NCBI GenBank assembly: GCA_017562135.1
Contig: QEYB01000841.1
Span: forward strand, 744,001 to 808,000
Source of the DNA: Dipylidium caninum
Lineage: Eukaryota > Platyhelminthes > Cestoda > Cyclophyllidea > Dipylidiidae
Reading direction: 5' to 3'
Length of the DNA: 64,000 bases
Shown: piece after piece, positions 12,468 to 25,600 of the stretch
Position numbering within the stretch: position 1 is the first letter of the stretch
Layout: each line of letters opens with the position of its first letter
Position numbers and translations under genes: made by a program
The notes under the pieces: model-generated
Databases searched by the model: none
Seen by the model: only the letters and a program-made list of their open reading frames with translations
What the model was told of the DNA's origin: nothing

Positions 12468-13643
12468 TTGGGTTGGCAACAAAGTCATCGCTGTGTTTAC
12501 ACTTCCTTTTGTTCCGTTAAAGCGTTCACAGTACCTAACCGATATTTCTTTTCTTATTGTCCAGAATTCTGCCTTTCGTTCAGTAAAAAATTTATCGTTT
12601 ATTTGTGTGGTTTTGTCTTTATCCAAAATTTACAAAGGGAAGGACAAGACGTGCACTTCAGACCTAAAATATGACATTATCTCCGAAAAAACATGGATGC
12701 ATTGCAAACACGCAAGAAGTCCACTTGCCGTAAAAGGGAATGAAGTCTTGAAGGAAGAAAGAAAGAAAGAAAGGCAGTGTTGTTAAAAGTGGTTCCCCAG
12801 ATTTCATTGTGGTGATTTTTCAGTGGAGACGACGACACCCACGTCGGTCGAGGCCATCGTGGAAGCAGATGGTCAGGGAATGTCTCAACACACGTGATGT
12901 TGCAGCGAAGCCATGTCAAGAAACTCGACCTGCGGATTCCTCACCAGCTCGCGGAAATTCATTTGGTGTAAGGTCTTATCTTCTGAAAGGCAACGAAGTT
13001 GATCCACCTCTGGAAAGACTGCTTGCTGACAACGAAAAGTGAGTGTTTTAAAAGAACGTCAATCGGAAGCGAGTGTGGCCGATGCAGGCTGAACCAGCTC
13101 AGGCCACAACAGAGACAGAGAATCGCCAAAACAGATTTTGCTGTCAGTCCGGTGGGAGTACGAAGGGATTCTGCACTCTGAAAGCTTACCGAACACGGAA
13201 ACGGTCAAGTTCAGCGGGCACGTTCAACGACTCGTCAAACACAACGCTGCAATTCGGGCAAATCGGCCGGAAGTGGCAACTTGGAGGGGTGTTGTTTTGC
13301 ACCATGAGAGTGCAAAGCTCCACACGTAGTTGGTCACTCGCTACAAAATTGTAGTCCTGACCTGCGTCTTCGAACTGCCATTCATTTCGTCGTTCAGTGC
13401 AGAACTGCTTAAGCGGTAAAGTGTGTAATGACGCTGATGCTGTCGAATGACACTTAATTCAGTCATTTGGTAACAATATTTAGAGATTTTAAGAAAACGG
13501 GATTATGATGCTCTCTGAAATATGAAAAAAAGTCACCTAAAAAAAGGACAATACATAAATTGAATAAAGTGATAATTTTTCTGTATAAAATTTCGGATTT
13601 TCATTCTTACTTGAAATGGGCGATCACTTCGTTGCCAATCCGC
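12468..13643 (+). mobile_element. Mariner-like transposon, copy 1 (inactive, about 1176 bp)
   Basis: The left end TTGGGTTGGCAACAAAGTCA and the inverted right end (GCGGATTGGCAACGAAGTGA on the minus strand) form mariner-type terminal repeats of about 25-28 bp. TA sits immediately outside each end (12466-12467 and 13644-13645). Inside, broken frames encode mariner transposase pieces in order: KKLDLRIPHQL near 12915, a DNEK stretch near 13030, LLSVRWEYEGILH near 13140, and GVVLHHESAKLHT near 13290. GQYIN plus a stop lies near 13545. Several stops, frameshifts and loss of the HPPYSPDLAPSD region make it unable to encode a working transposase. A GAAA tract at 12754-12774 lies within it. Confidence 0.92.
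12915..13560 (+). pseudogene. Degenerate mariner transposase
   Basis: These are remnants of a Tc1/mariner-family DDD transposase, the nuclear enzyme that cuts and pastes the element. Recognisable blocks are KKLDLRIPHQL (the segment between the DNA-binding and catalytic parts), the DNEK equivalent of the first catalytic GDEKW motif, and LLSVRWEYEGILH. HHESAKLHT is the equivalent of HHDNARPHT, with the second catalytic Asp changed to Glu. Stops follow LAEIHLV and HT, and the third catalytic segment is deleted. Confidence 0.85.
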
Positions 13644-13645
13644 TA

Positions 13646-16600
13646 CGCATCAGTCATCAACTCATCTGCAACTAGGAGCAACTTAAAATGCCCTCGTACG
13701 ATTGAAATACCCATTTTCATCACTCACCTTAACGCCTTACAATGCTTCTTCGGTGATCCGCTCCAAAAAAGGAAAACTAATCACAGGGAAATACTCAGAC
13801 ATCCACAAATCTTGCGTTGATTTCGGGCTGCGCGTAAATCCGCCTCATCAGTGCAAGTCCCCTGTTAGCCTAAACAATTTTTCTCTTTTTTTGTCAATTT
13901 TTAAACCCTTCCACCTAAGAAAGTGGGGCTCATTAACAATAAATGCGCAAAGTGGCACACTGCACTGCCGTAAAACAGGCAGAATTTCCCTTGTCCTGCG
14001 TTCCGATTGTTCCGTGCAGGATCGCCCAACCGTTGCCTTTTCGCCACAGTGGACACGGAGCGATTGGTGACAAGTCGAAATGTCACCAATGTCGGCTAGT
14101 CCTGCGGCGGTGAGTAAACGGGAAGGCGTTATTTGGGACTCGCCTTGAATTAACACCCATTTTGTTTTGTGTACACCCGTGAAAGTGTATAGGGTTTCCA
14201 CCTTGACGGTTGGACATCATTCTTTGCATAAAAAAAAAGACAAATGGCTTCTCGCCACAAAGACAACCGTTAACTCCGATCCGAGGGAAGCGTTGAATTG
14301 ACTCATCCGTAGTTTCATCCAGCATTTCTTGACCTAAGGCCAGCGGGTATCCCATTACCATCCCCATCGGGCAGTCACCTCTCACCGTCGTCTTTCCTTG
14401 TATGCGGAAGTGTTTCCTCCTTCCAGACCGGCCCCAGTGAATGTGGATGGGGATGGAACCTCAAAGGTCCCCAAAAAATTCTTTTGTTCCAATATAATGA
14501 CTGGATCAAATTTCAGGATGTGTAGTTATTCGTTTGGCAGGAGATAAGACTTCCTTGAGGGCCCAGTAATTCTGAGCTTCCGGCTAGCAGTTTGACTCTT
14601 TGTTAAGGGAGTGCAGAGGAATATGCAGAGCGAATCCCTCATTCTTCGCTTAAATGAATGAATGAATGGAAGTAGAGAAGATGTTACAACGACTCGACAT
14701 GTGCATTGTTCGTTCTCGGATAAAAATTGGCAGTTTGTTTCCGGAAGCTTTCGGGAAGGTTGAGCTTTCACTCCCCCCTTTTGTCGCTTTTCAAGCGTCA
14801 GGAGCCTCAGATTTGTCCACCGTTCACCAAAGTGGCTGGTAATCTCAGACACACATGTTTTATTCTTTGTTAAGCAGACCGAATGTGCTTTTAGTTCAGG
14901 TGATAACCGATTGTTCACTGCCATAATCACTCCAAACAGAAGCTTTCTTAGCCATCAACTGCCTTGAGGCCGTTTAAATTTAATGTTCCAGTCCGCCTCG
15001 CGGAAAACATTTGCTGCAACAAGTGCCCCGAATAGTCTCAATGCCTTTCATAATTTCTTCATTGCTCGAATAAGTGAGTCTTAGCCTTTCTTACTCCGCC
15101 TTTAATGCCTTTCCACAAGCAGCCCACTGACTCCAGCAAAATGACCATTTTCTAAAGAATGGAACATCTCGGAGGCATTTCTTATTTCTTAACACTAGTG
15201 AAATTCGTTTCGGCATTCAGAAGACCTTTTCTCTTGTCTGAAATGCACATTCTCCGCGTAGTCATTTTATTCTCAATCTGTCGGACTAAAAGGAGTGCGA
15301 AATGTTTCCACATCCACTTCTGGGCTCATCCTCCAACTGGTAAAACTTTCACGTTTCAAAAATGCTATGGTTTTCTGCTTTGAATCACCACATACTCATT
15401 CATTCTCCTGACTCACGTAAATGTGGGCCTTTCTCAATGTAAAAGCCCTCCTCTCTCTCTCTCTCGCATATTCATCGTTAATGGTAAAAGATGCCTGGCA
15501 TATTTCATCGCCCTCCTAATGTCTCGAAACGACAACCACTTGCCCCGCCTAATGGCTAACGGACCGTCGCGGGGAGAACACTGTAACAACACAGACAATG
15601 AGTGACATAGCCCCATTTTTCTCAGAGCTGCAAGATTTATGCGCTTCTGGGATTAGGCGTGGAGGTAAGCATGAAAATCGCCATTTTAGTGTCCCTACTA
15701 TCGCTAAAGAATCTTAAATCACACACTTTGTAGTCTCTCTTTATCGCATTGGCATGGGAGACCTGTTGTTCCACTTCTCGGAGGCCCGACGGGGGGGGGG
15801 AGGAGAAGGGGCCACGCATTACGCTTGGTTTGATGGCGCGAAAGCCGCAGCATCATTGTCGGCGAGGTCGGGTTGGGCCGCGCCGGACGCTGAGTCATGT
15901 CCGAATGCAAATATCTCCGTCTCTCCCGCCCGCCCGCCCGACCTCCCTCCGTCTCCCTCTCCCGATATCCCCGTTCACTGGGGTGCTGTCAACAAACCCG
16001 CAATGCACACAACCCGGAGGGCTAATTATTTATTCGTGATTTCTACCTACGGTAAACTACAAACCGACCATTACTCCGTCCTCTCCCAGCCCGATATTCT
16101 CTATCAGACGAACATCAAAGGGTGCATATGTACTGTCTGTGATGGGTCTGCCAGACTATTTGACTCACTAAGGCTGTTATGGTCAAGCAACCCATGGATA
16201 TTGTTGTACTGTGCAGGTCTTCCACTTATTTTCGACAGTGGCAGTGGAGTAAAGTTGAAAGTGAATGCCCAAATGACTGGGAGATTCATCGCCACTCTCG
16301 GAGCTATCCGCTTTTTATAACCTTGTCCACCTAAGTGTCGTAGCACCGCTGTTGGTGTTTAGTGCGGAGGGAAGCAGAGCCTTTTGTTCCCAAAATTTTC
16401 TCCATACTGGAGCTCCTTCACCTGATAAATTTATTTAACACCTTACAGTAGCTGCCTCTTGAGTTTTCGACGGACCGCGTTTGTTAGCTCTTCATGGAAC
16501 AATTCTGACTCGAGAATTGGCTTCAAGTCCATTAGGAATTACATTGCCCTTTAAGTAGAAAATTTGTCAAGTTGCCCGTCCCTCATCGAGGAACGGTGGC

Positions 16601-19600
16601 GTAGAATCCATCCCTTAAGAGGACTGGAAGGCGTTGCCTAGTACTGAGCGTCGATGCAACGGTCAAAGTGCGGCTTCCTTGGACTCGAGTGAGGCAGACA
16701 GCAATAAATGCCCCTTGTTTATAGTAAGGACTTCATCGTGAGCGAGGAACTAGTGAGGAACGCCTTCTCCAAGGGTTCTGCTACCACTTTAGTCGTTTAG
16801 TCGTCATAGGGCCGATGTTAGAGTGAAAGGAGCTGAAGGGATGAACTCGGAGACTTCTCCGTGGGATCACGAACGCTCACCGCACGACAAGTATCGCTAC
16901 TTGACAACCGTCATAATTTTTGGAACGATCGTCCTTCTGCAAACCATTTTCGGAGCGAAATGCAGCTTTTATTGAGCGATAACACAGAAAAAAATGGCCA
17001 AATTGCTTGCCTCATGCGACAACATTCAGGTTACTGTTGCATCTCGAATAGCCTCAAATTCTGTTAAACTCATGTTTTTTACGATCGAGAAGATGATACG
17101 GCGAGAAGTCCTCCCCCCTTCCAGCGTTAAGAGACCCACTCCCCCACTTTTCCTCATTCCCTTCCCTGCCTCCGTCTAAACGGAGACTAAATTAGGGGGG
17201 GGGGGGGGAGGAGGAGTGTTCTAGTGCTAAACGCCTGTCAAGCATGGCTTAAGGTCGGATTGAGGACGAGTGGGCATGATTTGGTGGGCAGATTTAGCCG
17301 TAGATAGGTGCTCCAAATAACTAAATAACTGCTGAAAGGTCACCCGGCATGTCGGGCTCAAGTTGGCGGAATCTTTCACCACCTCGTCATCATCCTCCTC
17401 CTTTTGTCCCGTTCGATGATTCATGGATGATGCGGCTGCTACCACTCCTTTTATTGGACAATTTTTAATCTTGGAATATCGTCGTCTCTTTTGCGGCGAC
17501 GGTGAGTCATTTGTCCAGGGAGGGGAGAACTTCGTCGTGGAATTGCCTTCTTCTCATTTCTACCACCTATGCATTTACTCTGGGATGCTTCCCCTACGCA
17601 AAATCTACGCCTAAGCCTATTTCACAATTGTCATCGTGCAAACAGGATTTGGAGGACAATCATTCTCAAATATTGGTGGTTTACTTCTCGTTGGAATCAA
17701 GTTCTCCGTACACTCTTTTGCTCAACTATGATCTTCGGCCATGGGAAGGTTTTTAACCTTGGACGGGGGAAGGTAACTCACTTGACTCTTGAGCTAAATG
17801 AGGTTTTCCGAGAATCTACGAATTGCCCTATCTCCACAGCATTCGCCGGTACGGCGGTAGGAGTTGATGAGGGCCGCCAAAGCTTTGGATGAAGGGATCA
17901 TCGTAACGCCATTTGAAGAGCCATTCAAGGTGCATCTGATTTAGGAGAGGGGGACTCGTCTTACTGCTCACTTACCCTGAAGGCTTTAGTTTCCCCTGGC
18001 CCATATTCCACGGTTTCGACTGCTTCATGGCCGTCAACCACACTCTCTAGTGAGGCTGAAGTGATGCTCACTTTTTTTACCACTTAGGCGATTGTGCCAA
18101 CTCCGAAACGACCTTCACCTTTTCTCTACCCTACTCCGACGCACTCTTCCGCCTTCTTCGTTATAAAATATTCCTATACCCGGTTGAAACAGAGGAGAGA
18201 GTCGAATTCCTCTTGTCATTGTCCGAAGGTGCCTTCTCATTGCAAATGCAGAAGCTAGTGAAAAAACCCATCACCTCCACATTTTGCCATTTTATTCACC
18301 CACCCACCCACCTTAGTAGGATATTGTAAAATGTCCGTCAAATACCAAAGCCAGATTTTCCAAAGCATAAACCAACTACTTTTTTTTTCTTCATTTTACT
18401 TATTCCAGTGACTTGACACGGAGAACGGGGAGGTTAGGCGGTCGACTGCCAATGCGGGCGAGAGCTGAGCGCCTCGGTATCGCGAGACACTTGGCATGAT
18501 TTATGGTTTATGTGTGCACCTACAAGTACTAAATTGTGAGGATAGCTGATAAAAGGGACGTTTCCGGCCCCTCCTTTGCGATAAACACGAAAAGGTGGCA
18601 CGTCAAAAGTGGCGTAAACGATTTGAAGATGGAGTATACAACTGTTTTTGGTCGCCGGCGTCTCTCGCTATTACACGCACCTCATGTGAATGTGTTAATC
18701 GTCTAATTTTCCCATTTTCGAACTTTGGTCATTTTTTAGCCGCCAGTGAAAAAATTCTCTAGGTGATATGCTGATACCGCATTTTTGTGTGTGACCTACC
18801 GACGTCTTGCCTTTACTCTCGTGCTCATCAAATTTTACAAAAGTCCTCTCAGGAATTCAGAGAAAAAAGCGCTGATTCTGTCTAATTGGGGCTTGAAAAA
18901 AATTGCCATTTGGCGAAATATTGTCTTCCCCACTTTACGTCATCTCTTAACACCGACTGGTAGGCTCGAGGCAGGGCGCTTCATTTTGTGGCATGACATC
19001 CACCACTTGTCCCCATAATGAGTTTAACGCCTTCTTTACACCCAAAAATATTCACCACCTCGCATACGATACCACTGACCTCGAGAAACGCGTCACTGCC
19101 TCACCACGGCCTTACCTTTACCCCAAATCTCACTTTTTCCCCGTCTTGATTCACCACTTCCCTCAACTGAAACAGCCTTCAAAATGCGTGAAAGTGAGTG
19201 ACACTCGCTTCTGCGATTAATGCCGCCAGATGAGTATTTCTTTTTGCTAATAAATAAAATTCCAATCCCCATGGGAATCGAGTATACCGAGGGGACATAA
19301 ATTAGAAGCTTATCGTTTCCCTGACCCATTTCTCGTACTATTCCGATAAAACCATAGTGGATGCATAGTGGGACTCTTTCAGAGACGTGAAACTAACCCT
19401 CCCACACCTCCGCCGCCCCGGGGCAGTCCAATTTTCGTGTTGCGCGACCCAGAGAAGGGACCTGTTTTCCATCACCCCTCTCCAACCCGTCCCCCACGTC
19501 AGCCCCCCTCCCTCCCTGCCTCCCTCTCTCCCCACCACCACCGCCGTGGCCCGTCCTTCTCCACTCTCTTAAGACACTTTGACACTCCGACCACACACGA

Positions 19601-22600
19601 CTTCACTTCTCACGTGTCATCCCCGTTCAGCTTGCCTGCTCAGGCTTTCACCAAGCCAGCGCTGATTACGCGACCATGAGTGAGTAAGGGGGATGGGAGG
19701 GCGCCGACTGCCAGCCGGCCGGGACACTTTCAACGTGGTCAGTTTTGCAACCGCGAGGCTCTCGTCAAACCACTTTCGCGGACAGGGAAATGCATCCCCC
19801 CTTCCCCTCCCCCTCCGTAGCCATCTTGCCTCAGGGTGTGGCTCGAAGATATGCCTCGCAATCGGAACTTGCAGGAGGATAGATTAAATGACTTATAGTT
19901 GAGATCTCGTGCCAACATCGCGTGTCCTCTTTCGTTGTTTGGTGGCAAATTCGACAGGACAGTGACAAGGAGATTGTGTGAGTGCGGAACATGGACATTT
20001 GAGGCGTAGACAAGTGAATGCGTAGCTTTTTTTCAAAGAGGTAGAAAGACTATGGCACTTAGGTATACTTTCCCGCCTTCTCTACTTTTCTCCTCGCCTC
20101 GTATAATTATCTATAAATTACAATTTGCCTTGGCATGTCCTCTCGCCGGGCAGGGATCCGATGCCGCGGAGGTGACTTACAAATTCTCTCTCTCGACTGG
20201 GTCCGAGAGTTTCCAGACGCTCACTAGAGCATTTAACTTAGAGTCACGGTACCCCACTCTAAATTGTCACTTATTTATTGTGAAAAGAACGAAATACGGA
20301 CAGCTCCTGAATTAGTGTGGGTTTCAAAGCCCAGACTCCGGAAGGGCTGATCAGGAGTGTTAGTTGTCGATCTGACTGCCAAATATGATTGTCATTATCT
20401 GTGTGGTGATATTAAACAGAATCTTTTAAGATTCCGCCACAATCAGGTTTCTTATGGCATTTAGCCACACCCCATGAATCAACAAGCCCTCCTCCCACTA
20501 AGGAGCCACTCTTCACTCAAAAAATGTGTAAAACCCCCCATGATATCAACTGTTAATCATGGTAGAGACCAAACAAATATAAAAAAAACGATGCCGGCAA
20601 CTTGGCGGACCTTTTCCGATTTGAAGCCTTCTACACGCATCTGGCATTTTGGCTACCGATGTAGGTGGCTTCGAGAGGAGGTGTTAAGGCCTGCCTGCGT
20701 GTGTGGGCGCATCAGGCAAAATATCACTAAAGGGCAAAAGCGAATCCATGCTGTTCCTGTCGACGCTTGGGTTAAAATAGACGACATCATCTGCCTCCCG
20801 CCTTTACTTCTCTCCGATCTGCCAACTTTAACTACTCTGAGTTGTTAGAAAAGCACAAACCGAATAGCAAAGGCAGGTGCAGTAGCAGTAGCAGAGGCAT
20901 CATCTCAATGGCGTGAGTCACTGCTTTCATCGCAGGCTTCAATACCACCAAAAGGCATTTTCCATAATTATAAATTTGTAAGCTTTTATTTGTATGACTG
21001 CAGTTTGTAGGCGATGTGCAGAAAGTCAGTAGAGCCGGAAAGATCTCAGGAATGAATTCCTCTTAACTCAAATTGACTTCAGCTCCGATGTATTTCCGAT
21101 AAAGGGCGCCCGAAACACCAGGGACCGAGCAGTCGTGAATATTCCCGACAGGAAATGAATACGGGTGAACTACGAATCAGACGGTCATTGAAGTTTGAAT
21201 CGCCAACTCTTAAGTTAAGGCGAATGTAAAAGCCAACCGGAAGAGGATTTAATAATCGCCTTGGCCATTCTGAGGTTGACAGTCACCCTAATTCAGTAAT
21301 CTTTGAGTAAGGCTTGAGTAGACGGCGTTGCATAACTCTCGTCGGTTTATTTAAAAAAGTGCCATGTCCTCACACGCGATGCTGTCTTTTTACCCATGTG
21401 TTTTACCTATTAACGGAATAAGCCAAGTCGGAGGACATCGGGGAGGTCGTCGATGACCGTCGAAGGTTAGTAGCATCCTCCCTGACTCCGATATCACCTT
21501 CAAAGTTGACTAATGAACCAGGTGATTTAGACTAACTACAAAAACAGATCGTATGAGTCAGTTAATCTGACAGTAAGGAGAAAGTCTCCACTTTGGCCTA
21601 CTCGGTGACAAGTATGAAACAAGGGTGGCTCATTTGCCTTGAAAACCGGACAGTATTCTTCATATTAATCTTGCAGTCAAAGGGAAAGAAAATCCCATTC
21701 TAAGATTTCTTCAACTAGGCGTGTGTTTGTTCATGTGGATGCTTTGCATCGGTCTGGGCGAACGCCGGTATGTTATCAGTACTACGAAGTGACTTGTTGG
21801 AGATTCCTCCAGTTGAATTTCGAATGAGGAAAAGTCCTCTATTGCCCACTAGCCGGGGGAATCTGCTAAGCGCCTGGTTAATGCTTGCGACGCGGGTGCG
21901 AGAAAGGCCTTTCTCAAGCTGAAGGAGTTGCAGACCGTTTAGATATGCTTCATTTTCATGGAACTTGGTGGGACGATAGAGGAGTTGACATGACTCCTTT
22001 CGTTTTATACAATTGCCTCTCGTTCTTCACTTCACTCAACTTGGGCCACAGACTTGTAAAACCTCGACCACCTTCCGTCGGTTATTCAACCCTGGATAAC
22101 TGGTAGACTTCGATGAATAAACACATTTTTACATTGATATCCAGGATTACTTAATGTAAATTTGCCATGTTCTATCCTGCGGCCTCCGTGAGGCAAATAA
22201 TCTAACCGTCCTTTGATCGAATCTTGCCACAGAACAACACACCTTTACTATGGACGAGAACTAGAATATTCTTGGAGGCTACCAGAGAAGATCACCGCTT
22301 AATCCTTGATACTGTCGACGGGATCACTGGTAACACTCGTGGACATTTTTCAAACCGGCAAACTGAAGGCGAGTGTAGAAAGTGTGGAAGAAAGTGTGGG
22401 AAGCATTTTGTTGTACCCTGTTCCCGGGGCTCTCACTGTGAAAAAACGCTGAAAATCATTGGCACCAGTGTCCGCTGACGGCCTCCCCGATCCAAGGCGC
22501 TCTAGAAGAAGAAGATGAAGAAGTCCTGACGTAATGTGAATGCTGTACAAGGTCTCGGGGATAAGATCAGAGTAGATTTGAGGCTAAAAATTCCACCATC

Positions 22601-25600
22601 GTCCGCCTTAATCACCGCATGGCAAAAGTCAGAATTCATTTACTGAATGCGTTCACTCATGCATTTCTGGTGACGAGATTCTAAAGGCAGCCTTTTCAAC
22701 AAAAAGTGGAGAATTCAGACCGGTCATCTTCTATTCCAGAAGCGGACGAGTTTAAAATGCCCAGCAGAGCAAGTCGCCTTCCCCTTTCTACACCCGGTAC
22801 AAGAGATTGTGCCTCTTAAACGGTTAGGCCAAGGGGAGAATCCTCGTCCTCTTCCTCCTTAAGCGGGTAATTAGTTTTTCTGTGTCTGTGACACCCCCAA
22901 AGGAGATGCTTCGAGGCGAGTGAAAAAGTTTCGCGTTACTTTTTCCTCTCCCCACGGCGTTGTGGACCACCCAGTGAGAGGTGAGGGAAAAAGATGCCCT
23001 CTTGCTTAAGAAATGAGACATCACAAAGTGGTAGCGGGACCGTTTGCCCTGCTCCAGTGGCCTCCAATTCACATCTCACTAAATTTCCCCCCCCCATTCC
23101 CCTCCCTCCACTTCCGCCTTCACCATCAATCACTTCTTTCGCGTTTGCTTTAATGTCAGAGGTTATAACGCGAGAGAATCTAATGCACACGAATAAAAAT
23201 TGTGTCTTAAGAATTTAGCCCAGAGCGATTCACTCCACCCTCCCAGTGAGGTATCCCACCTTATAGGGAAGTGTGTTAATCGTGAAGGGGAAATAAAAGG
23301 ATCCCTCCCTGATAATTTCCCCGGTTTTAGCAGATGATCCACAATAGGTGGTGGACACGGCCTATAATTTTAACTTTAATGCACTGAACTATTTCAAGAT
23401 CAAAGAGGTGTGAGTGACTTGTCCCCAGTCCATCTGTAAACGTTGGCATGGCTGCTGTTGACACCAAAGATTTTGTTGTATCCGAGGTTTAGTCACGGTT
23501 GAGGCAAGTTGGAATATTTAGCACCGGAATTTCTGAGTCTTGCGCCTATCGGGCAGGGCGGGGTGGGACGAGGGGAAGTGAGTCTCTGAAGCATTCAAAG
23601 CCTCGGCCAACACCGAAGAACCATCAAGTATTTTGGCAACATTTTTTTGTTGGCTTGTCAAGAGGTGTTGACAATCCTACCGGAAGGCGAGATGCCACTG
23701 ATGGAAACGTCTTTCATTAAGGCAGTCACGAAAGTTCTTGCAGTTCCTACGAATTATCGAGTCGCAAAGTCGCTAGGGTTTATGGTAAAACTATAAACTC
23801 CCCTGTATAAAAGTTTAATCTTCTCATAGAAAATAATCTCCACGCTACCGGTTTATTGTGTTGGGTGCGATGTAGAGGAACGGGAATAGAAGGGAAGAGG
23901 GTTGTAACTACTTCTCGGATATCCAATTTATCGCCTGTTCCTTTGATGCTTCCCCTCTAATGACAGCCCACATTAACCTGATGCCCGCACCTTCTTCCAT
24001 TGCATTAGTTTTGGATCTGGAAAGTTGTTCAACTCCGTAGTATGCGTGCATCCAACTCGTACTTTTTCCACTGATGCCAAAATTACCGCACTATAAATTG
24101 GCATTTTGTGTGGAATTTGCTTACCAGGGCGGCGTAAATATAAGAGGAAAAATGGTTTTCTCTCCACAAACCTTCCAAACCTACCGCGTTCTTTCGAGGC
24201 AGAAAAAGATGGACCACCATTTCTGCTGTACTGGGTGATGTATGAGAGAAATGTCAGATACAGACCGTGTGGCAAAGTCTGTGGTGCATTTCTTCTCCTT
24301 CGGTCTCCAATTTGTGGTGTCCTGCTTTTTCGGCCGGTGATCATGTTGCTTAGTTACCGGCCATCTTTCTCATCACTCAAGGAATGTGCATTTCCCTTGA
24401 ATTTGGCGGCGTGTTGTCATATCAACTGTCAGAGGTAGGAGCCAAATTTCCTCAATTTCCTGATGGATCTCTACTTTCTGTGGATTTTACCCTCCGCTAT
24501 TCCACAACCCTCATACCAATCCAAATGCTGGTAGAGAGAGCATTGAATATCTCAATTTGTCCGCACTCTAACTGATATTTTGGGATCCTTGCGTATCGTA
24601 GGCTGTAAAACAATGCTTCTTTTCATCTGTCGCTTAATTCCCACGCACAGGGCTCTCCACTTCTCTCATCCGGAAACTGGATTTCATGGGACTTGTCTCT
24701 CTCCAACTAAAGCCTGAAATTATCTCGCCTACTCTTAGATTAGGGGCCTGTTAAGCATATTAGTATGTTTTATGGTGTGCTTAACTCCCATCGCGACAGA
24801 CATCCTCGCTCCTCCATCCCCTACAACCTCCCATTTGATCATCCTTTTTTACGTCTTAACGAGGCACCGGTCGTTCCAACTTCCTTTAACTCACTATTTA
24901 GACAGAGGAGATCAGTTTTGTTAATTCAACTCCAACAGAGCAGAGAGTGAAAAGGATGACCACCGCAAGTCTGCTTATGCTTATTACCATTATAAGTAGT
25001 ATCGTGCCAGGCTCTTCTCATATTCTTTTTGCCTCTGAATGAATCTCCTGGTTACCGGTAGTCAATAGTGAAGTTCAGAGGACTTTTTGACTAATTTAAA
25101 GCTAATCGTACTGCCTTTTTTTTCCAACCCGTGTCACCGGAAATGATAGCGAGAGGAGGAGGGAGGGTGGGTGAGAGGGTGAGAGGCAGAAACAGAGGAC
25201 AAAAATGCACAACAAGTCCTTGCTTATTTTTTTAAATTTCATTTTGTGTTTTCTAAATGCAAAGCGTGTGACAGACTGAATGGAGGGAACGGATGAATTA
25301 TGCTTTTTTCCCCTACAAAGGTGGCCTTTTAACAAAATTCATGAATATGCGCCTCGCAATTGAAACGACCTCCCAGCCTCTTTTTAATTTTCTACCGTGT
25401 CGCGACGATTTTCGCCAATGGGAAGACAATTTTACATGTTCGAGATAGGAGGTTCTAACTCTCCAACGCCTTGACAGGGAAGATAATCGAGACAGATGAA
25501 ACCTCCTGCGGGAGTTTGTTCTCTTGGCACAGCGGTTACCGTGTCAATTAGTCCGATTTCTTCATGACACCCTTTCTTTCCTTTCCATTCTCCCTATACC

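Noticed and set aside
14526..14930. 134-codon minus-strand frame
   Set aside because: No recognised motif or partner exon; composition looks random.
15754..16320. 188-codon plus-strand frame
   Set aside because: It begins in a G-homopolymer and a C/T-rich tract, shows no domain or hydrophobic pattern typical of a fold, and has no splice context. Length is explained by GC-rich composition.
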